DNA from: Charina bottae | Lineage: Eukaryota; Chordata; Lepidosauria; Squamata; Charinaidae | Reading direction: 5' to 3' | NCBI GenBank assembly: GCA_023362775.1 | Contig: JALMGJ010000005.1 | Location: 36,885,463 to 36,949,462, forward strand | Length of the DNA stretch: 64,000 bases | In this document: positions 59,222 through 64,000 of the stretch, piece after piece | Numbering within the stretch: position 1 is the stretch's first letter | Layout: every line of letters begins with the position of its first letter | Translations under genes and position numbers: made by a program | Notes under the pieces: generated by a model | The model's input: only the letters and a program-made list of their open reading frames with translations | The model's database searches: none | What the model was told of the DNA's origin: nothing

Positions 59222-59863
59222 TGTTAAAGTTATTTGGTTAAGTTATTCTATGCAGAATCAAACGCATGGCATTTCCTTCACTATGAACCTGGCCTGAAAG
59301 TGGAAATTTACAAGTCCCTCTGTTGCAAGCATGTAGCCGTAAACAACAGGTGCCCTTCTAGCCAAAACAAAATTCTTATCTGCCTTTTTCCCATGTGAAA
59401 AGTATCTAGAGAGAAAGCCAATGTGCCACACTGCCATCGTGTGACGGTTTATAGTAAGTACAATTGCTACCAAAATGCTAGGCTGAAAGAGGTGCCCATA
59501 TGAACCAATCAGAATTCTGAGCCATGGGTATATTTCAGCTATGAACCATGGGTATTCATTCTCACTTATGTTCTCACTTATGTTCTCACTTATGTTCTTC
59601 CTATGCTTTCTTTATGTAGACTGCTATCTACATGTACTTTGTATCTGAACTGTAACTATGCCTGGTCTTTGCACAGACCATGATGTTTTTCTTTCCTCAC
59701 TTCTGGTGATGGAACTCTGCTTATGCTTTGATTTTTCCTTTTTGCAATAATGCACTATACATCCATTATTGCCTTATGCTATCAATAAAGTTATTGTTAG
59801 CCTTACAACACGTTGTTTGGATTACTTCAAGCCTGAAACCCCAAAGGCCACCATCATCTAATA
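59222..59863 (+). repeat. 3' LTR of the copia element (642 bp)
   Basis: It starts TGTTAAAGTTATTTGG and ends CATCTAATA, so the termini are TG...TA rather than the usual TG...CA. An AATAAA at 59784-59789 is placed for polyadenylation. A tandem TTCTCACTTATG repeat lies at about 59559-59597. Same length, within 1 bp, as the solo LTR at 46919. Confidence 0.93.
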
Positions 59864-60064
59864 GACCATACGTCCCATTTTGAATGGGACAGTCCTGTTT
59901 TTTTAGCATTTTTCAACAGTCCTGTCATTTTGATAAAAATCTCAATTTTGTCCCATTTTTTAAACTCAGCGGGAATGGCATGGAAGGAGGATCTGAGCCG
60001 GAGCTGCCGATTGGAGGCAGCCTGGAAGAGGAAGCCCTCCCGCCTATCAGTGTGCAGCAAAGGA

Positions 60065-60265
60065 GGGCGGGGTTTGCAGGCAGGAGCCAATTGTGCTGGC
60101 CAGGGGGCGGAGTTTGCAGGTGGGAGCCAATCGTGTGAGCCGGGGGCAGGGTTTTCAGGTGGGAGCCAATCGTGCGGACTGGGGGCAGGGTTTGCAGGCA
60201 GTAGCCAATTGCGCAGACCGGGGGGCGGGGTTTGCAGGCAGGAGCCAATCGCGCGGACCAGGGGT
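60065..60265 (+). repeat. 39-bp minisatellite, about five units, inside the hAT MITE
   Basis: Each unit pairs a GC-box-like GGGCGGGGTTTGCAGG with GGAGCCAATCG, a CCAAT motif. Unit-to-unit divergence is modest. Confidence 0.85.
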
Positions 60266-61295
60266 GGGGACCCCTGTCTTGTTCATGAATACAAAATATT
60301 ACATAAGACCCCGTCCCGTTTTGCCATCCCAATGTCCCGTTTTTGTCTCAAGGAAATATGGTCAGCCTAGCTTTTTGGTATGGTTCAGGGCCTTTGGGGA
60401 TCTGGTCCAGTTAGAGATCATATACTGAAGGTCCCTCAGTAGTTCACTTTGACAACTTGGCTAGATACTTTTAAAGCAAAATCAATCAAATTCCTAATGA
60501 CTTAGATTCTAAAATTCTAACAAATTAATCTGTAAAAATGTACTGAGATTTGTCTGGTCAGATTTCTTTGCATACATTTCATTGTTTAAGGCCTGATAAT
60601 GGAGATCAGATCCATTTGATTGAAATGGATTTACTTATATCACTTTCAATCAGGTTTTAGGACTGGTTTCACACTAAAACTACCTTGTTGGATTATCTTT
60701 GCCAGGTAAGACAAGGAGTACAGCTTTGTCGATCCCTTTTGATATAATAAATCATGCATTTTGGAGAGGTTGTCTAAGGTATGGGTGGAATAGATCTGAA
60801 GTGGTTCTATTCATATCTGAATGGCCATCAGCTGGTGCTGGGAGATTTCTATTCAACCCCATGACATTTAAACTATGGGGTTCCACAGAGCTCCACTTTA
60901 TTCCCTGGCTGTTTGATGTCTATATGAAATCTCTGAATGAGATCATTTGGCTATTTAGAATAAAATTCATCAGAGAGAGCTGATGACACTGAGCTCCATT
61001 TCATTCAGTCAGATGAAGCAATGTACAGTAATTAGTGCCTAGTTGTGGTCATGGACTAAATGAGGACCAATATGTTGACATTCAGTCCTGGCAAGACAAA
61101 AGTTGGTTGGTTGATAACTTCCGAGTCCAGGTGAGTGACGTTCAACTTGCTCTGGTTGCACTCTCCCTAAATAATCGAGTTCTGTAGTTTGGGGCAATTT
61201 TGGATCATTTGAGGTACAAGCAAGTTTTACTTCCTGAGGCTGGTGCACCAGCTGAAGTCCTGCTTGGACTGAGATGGCTCACTATAGTAATTTAT

Positions 61296-61626
61296 GCCCT
61301 GGTGGCTCAGCAGGTAAGATGCCAGGCTTGTCGATCGGAAGGTCGCAAGTTCGGAGGTTCGAATCCCTAGCCCTGCGTGACGGAGTGAGCTCCCGCACTA
61401 GCCCCAGCTCTTGCCAACCTAGCAATTCGAAAGCATGCAAATGCAAGTAGATTAATAGGTACCACTTCGGTGGGTAGGTAACAGCGTTCCATGCGCGTCA
61501 TGCCAGCCACATGACCGCGGAAGCGTCTTCGGACAATGCTGGCTCTTCGGCTAAGAAACGGAGATGAGCACCGGCCCCTAGAGTCGAACACGACTGCACA
61601 AATGTGCGGGGGAACCTTTACCTTAA
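61296..61626 (+). mobile_element. Sauria-type tRNA SINE
   Basis: GGTGGCTCAGCAGGTAAG (A box) and GGTTCGAATCCCTAGCC (B box), then TGCAAATGCAAGTAGATTAA and an AACCTTTACCTT tail. Lacks the first few bases of the full-length form. Confidence 0.85.
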
Positions 61627-61638
61627 GTTCTCATTAGA

Positions 61639-61868
61639 GAGCCAGTTTGGTGTAGTGGTTAAGGCATCAGGCTAGAAACCGGGAGACCATGAGTTCTAGT
61701 CCCACCTTAGGCACAAAACCAGCTGGGTGACCTTGGGCCAATCACTCTCTCTCAGCCCTAGGAAGGAGGCAATGGCAAACCACTTCTGAAAAACCTGCCA
61801 AGAAAACTGCAAAGACTTGTCCAGGTAGTCTCCAAGAATCGGACACGACTGAACGGATTTTAAAAAAA
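61639..61868 (+). mobile_element. tRNA-derived SINE, tail type B
   Basis: GAGCCAGTTTGGTGTAGTGG head, GTTCTAGTCCCACC, then CAATGGCAAACCACTTCTGA and ATCGGACACGACTGAACGG, the BovB-like end. Confidence 0.85.
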
Positions 61869-61977
61869 TTCTCATATCCATTACCACAATACAGGGTTAC
61901 TTTTGAAGATGGTTTGGAAACTTCTGTTAATAAAAGATGTTGCAACAAAACTGATTGGAAGTGGTAAATGTGAACCC

Positions 61978-62075
61978 ATCTTTCTTCATTATCTTCATTC
62001 TTCATTTTTCTTCATTCTTTCTTCATTCTTCATTCTTCATATTCTTCATTCGGTTCTTCATTATCTTTTGTTTTT
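61978..62075. repeat. TTCATTC-type simple repeat
   Basis: Irregular tandem CTTCATTCTT units directly adjoin an RTE tail fragment. Confidence 0.8.
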
Positions 62076-62141
62076 TGTTTATTCGTTCAGTCGCTTCCGA
62101 CTCTTCGTGACTTCATGGACCAGCCCACGCCAGACTCCAAA
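62076..62141 (-). mobile_element. RTE LINE 3' end scrap
   Basis: On the + strand TTATTCGTTCAGTCGCTTCC then GACTCTTCGTGACTTC and GACCAGCCCACGCCAGA, the same end as the element at 33955. Only about 65 bp. Confidence 0.75.
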
Positions 62142-62909
62142 TTTGTTTCTTGTCCCAATTCAACATTTTAATGATATCAAAAATGACTTGGTACTACAGT
62201 ATCTGAAGAAAAACCTCTTCCCATATGTTTCTACCATACCCTAACAATATCCTTGGAGGACTTATTCAGAATGACTTTCCAAATTACTGCTTGGGAGTGG
62301 GATTTTCCATGGCAACCACCTAAACTTTGGAACATCCTCCCTTAAGAGGAATACCTGGCACCACCCTTACTGTCTCTTCAGCATCAAGCAAATACATTTT
62401 TCTTCTCCCAGAACTTTTAACAGTGTTATTGCTGTTGTGATTTTAGTTTTTTATTGCTGCTTTCATTTTTTGTTATGGTTTTAATTAAATGTATTGTTTA
62501 TTTTATTCTATGCATTATACAATGTTAAAGTGCATGTTTTATTAATTATTTTAACCAACTGTTTTAATTGTAAACCAATTTGAGATTTATTTTAATGGAA
62601 AGTGATATAGAAATATTTTAAATAAACAAACAAAATACTGTATACAGGAGAGATAACTCACCCTATTGTCATCCTCTGTGGCAGCAAGCTAGAATTTTAT
62701 AAAGTGTGCCCACCTTCTGAACAAGTTTTTCTATGGGCACATATCAAGTTAAATAGTTTCACTATGCTTGTCTAGCACTGTAATTTTTTCACTTTCCAGA
62801 ATTGTGATTCTATTGTGAAAACCCCTTTGCTTGAAAGTTATCACGTTATTTAACGTATTTGTATTTATTTATTGTATTTATAATATATAGCATGTCTAAG
62901 ATTGTTGGT

Positions 62910-63248
62910 AAGGGGGCGTGGTGGCTCAGCGGGTAAGACGCCAGGCTTGTAGATCAGAAGGTCGCAAGTTCAGAGGTTCAAATCCCTAGCCCCGCATGAC
63001 AGAGTGAGCTCCCACACTCGCCCCAGCTCTTGCCAACCTAGCAATTCAAAAGCATGCAAATGCAAGTAGATTAATAGGTACCACTTCGGTGGGTAGGTAA
63101 CAGCGTTCCGTGCGCGTCATGCGGCCACATGACCGTGGAAGCGTCTTCAGACAACGCTGGCTCTTCGGCTAACAAACGGAGATGAGCACCGGCCCCTAGA
63201 GTCTAACACGACTGCACAAATGTGCGGGGGGAACCTTTACCTTTACCT
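62910..63248 (+). mobile_element. Sauria-type tRNA SINE (339 bp, full length)
   Basis: Exact 13-bp duplication TAAGATTGTTGGT (62897-62909, 63249-63261). GCGTGGTGGCTCAGCGGGTA at the head, B box GGTTCAAATCC with one change, ACCTTTACCTTT-type tail. Confidence 0.9.
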
Positions 63249-63394
63249 TAAGATTGTTGGTGCTGTGTTCAGACACAAGACAGTCAGGAGTCACATACTT
63301 ACAGTCTAAAAGGTACAAAAGAAAAAAATAATAAGGGAAGAGGCACACCTGCATGCACTTTTCTGACATTTGGTTTGTCCTATTAAAAGTATTA

Positions 63395-64000
63395 GAGCTG
63401 AGGAGCTGAGGAGCCTTATGATGAAGGTGAAAGAAGAAAGTGCAAAAGCTGGGTTGCAGTTAAACCTAAAAAAAACCAAGATTATGGCAACCAGCTTGAT
63501 TGATAACTGGCAAATAGAGGGAGAAAAAGTGGAGGCAGTGACAGACTTTGTATTTCTAGGCGCAAAGATTACTGCAGACGCTGACTGCAGTCAGGAAATC
63601 AGAAGACGTCTGCTTCTTGGGAGGAGAGCAATGACAAATCTCAATAAAATAGTTAAGAGCAGAGACATCACACTGACAACAAAGGTCCGCATAGTCAAAG
63701 CAATGGTATTCCCCGTAGTAACCTATGGCTGCGAGAGCTGGACCATAAGAAAGGCTGAGCGAAGGAAGATAGATGCTTTTGAACTGTGGTGTTGGAGGAA
63801 AATTCTGAGAGTGCCTTGGACTGCAAGAAGATCAAACCAGTCCATACTCCAGGAAATAAAGCCAGACTGCTCACTTGTGGGAATGATATTAAAGGCAAAA
63901 CTGAAGTACTTTGGCCACATAATGAGAAGACAGGATACCCTGGAGAAGAAGCTGATGCTAGGGAAAGTGGAAGGCAAAAGGAAGAGGGGCCGACCAAGGG
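63395..64000 (+). mobile_element. RTE LINE, subfamily 2, running off the window
   Basis: The forward copy of the family seen inverted at 33955-34700, starting near GAGGAGCTGAGGAGCCTTAT. Its ORF is open to the last base (see the entry at 63418). Confidence 0.88.
63418..64000 (+). CDS. RTE LINE ORF, C-terminal region, open at window edge (partial)
   Basis: No stop occurs in 194 codons. Motifs: [99 protein letters not shown], and GKRKRGRPR at the edge. This is the segment after the RT catalytic motifs, so the element is 5' truncated here, but it is far better preserved than the other three RTE copies. The first ATG used is only a convenient marker, not a proven start. Confidence 0.8.
   Translation, partial: MMKVKEESAKAGLQLNLKKTKIMATSLIDNWQIEGEKVEAVTDFVFLGAKITADADCSQEIRRRLLLGRRAMTNLNKIVKSRDITLTTKVRIVKAMVFPVVTYGCESWTIRKAERRKIDAFELWCWRKILRVPWTARRSNQSILQEIKPDCSLVGMILKAKLKYFGHIMRRQDTLEKKLMLGKVEGKRKRGRPR

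Larger units (their letters stand above)
57254..59863 (+). mobile_element. Ty1/copia LTR retrotransposon, internally deleted
   Basis: Flanked by the exact 5-bp duplication GACCA (57249-57253, 59864-59868). The left LTR is reduced to its first 39 bp (57254-57292), identical to 59222-59260. It is joined directly to the linker before RT, so most of the 5' LTR, the primer site, gag, protease and integrase are gone. A purine tract (59212-59221) precedes the complete 3' LTR. Confidence 0.95.
57243..60369 (+). mobile_element. hAT-type MITE TAGGCTGACCATA, with copia nested in its left end
   Basis: Left end TAGGCTGACCA then, after the copia insertion, GACCATA; right end TATGGTCAGCCTA. Without the insert these are perfect 13-bp inverted repeats. 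The 8-bp duplication GCTTTTTG (57235-57242, 60370-60377) fits hAT. The MITE itself is about 512 bp, carries GTCCCATTTT-type subterminal motifs and an internal 39-bp minisatellite, and has no transposase. Confidence 0.88.
56620..62637 (+). mobile_element. L2/CR1-type LINE, nearly full pol remnant broken by nested insertions
   Basis: Collinear blocks of one LINE can be followed. The endonuclease end is at 56830-57030 (FNIHARTAVVGAAQEFIAAM and GDHTLNWIF). RT blocks lie at 60600-60990 (PDNGDQIHLIEMDLL, LFDVYMKSLNEII) and post-RT sequence reaches about 61270. The 3' end at 62290-62637 includes CTTTGGAACATCCTCCC and an (AAAC)n tail. The interruptions are a hAT MITE with a copia element inside, a Sauria-type SINE, a type B SINE and an RTE scrap with its simple repeat. 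The protein is full of stops. Confidence 0.65.

Noticed and set aside
60065..60265. CRISPR-like or satellite array
   Set aside because: Units are contiguous 39-bp repeats without spacers, contained in a MITE; a minisatellite in a vertebrate genome.
61296..63000. tRNA gene calls from GGTGGCTCAGC...GGTTCGAATCC
   Set aside because: The tRNA-like segment is the head of a roughly 339-bp SINE with a tail and target duplications; the cloverleaf is incomplete.

Overview
The window is vertebrate nuclear DNA, most likely from a squamate reptile (lizard or snake). Two conserved genes fix the vertebrate origin. The repeat mix points to squamates: RTE/BovB LINEs, tRNA-headed SINEs ending in an ACCTTT-type tail, L2/CR1-type and L1-like LINEs, a Penelope-like element, a Ty1/copia LTR element, and hAT and mariner-like MITEs. 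The species assignment is inference.

Genes, both on the + strand. (1) The 3' end of an ETS factor of the PEA3 group, best read as ETV5: the second half of the ETS domain (6056-6157), the terminal coding exon (6643-6864) and a roughly 1.85 kb 3'UTR with an AATAAA at 8694. The upstream exons lie outside the window. (2) The complete coding sequence of the splicing regulator TRA2B: nine coding exons from the ATG at 24444 to the stop at 51445-51447, giving 287 residues with an RS1-RRM-RS2 layout. A non-coding 'poison' exon (31469-31746) lies between the first and second coding exons. ETV5 followed by TRA2B in the same orientation matches the order I recall for human 3q27.

Layout. 1-6055 is an ETV5 intron carrying a full-length 1.48 kb L1-like non-autonomous element and a hAT MITE. 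6056-8720 is the end of ETV5. 8720-24240 is intergenic and repeat-rich, with no gene seen. 24240-24900 is the GC-rich TRA2B promoter and first exon. 24480-51436 holds the TRA2B introns, with MITEs, RTE/BovB copies, L2-type LINE remnants, a second pair of L1-like elements (one carrying a solo copia LTR) and a Penelope-like ORF with a GIY-YIG endonuclease. 51448-51810 is the TRA2B 3'UTR. 51810-64000 is a downstream nest of repeats: a DIRS-type remnant, an L2-type LINE split by a hAT MITE that is itself split by a copia element, several SINEs, and an RTE ORF still open at the window edge.

The strongest observations are exact target-site duplications that define the boundaries of many elements and allow insertion order to be read. 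Others are a MITE whose insertion point begins about 11 bp from a TRA2B 5' splice site, one copia family present both as a deleted element and as a solo LTR, and a recurrent hammerhead-like motif in Penelope-type tails. I did not find an unprecedented host gene system. The unusual content is in the mobile elements.
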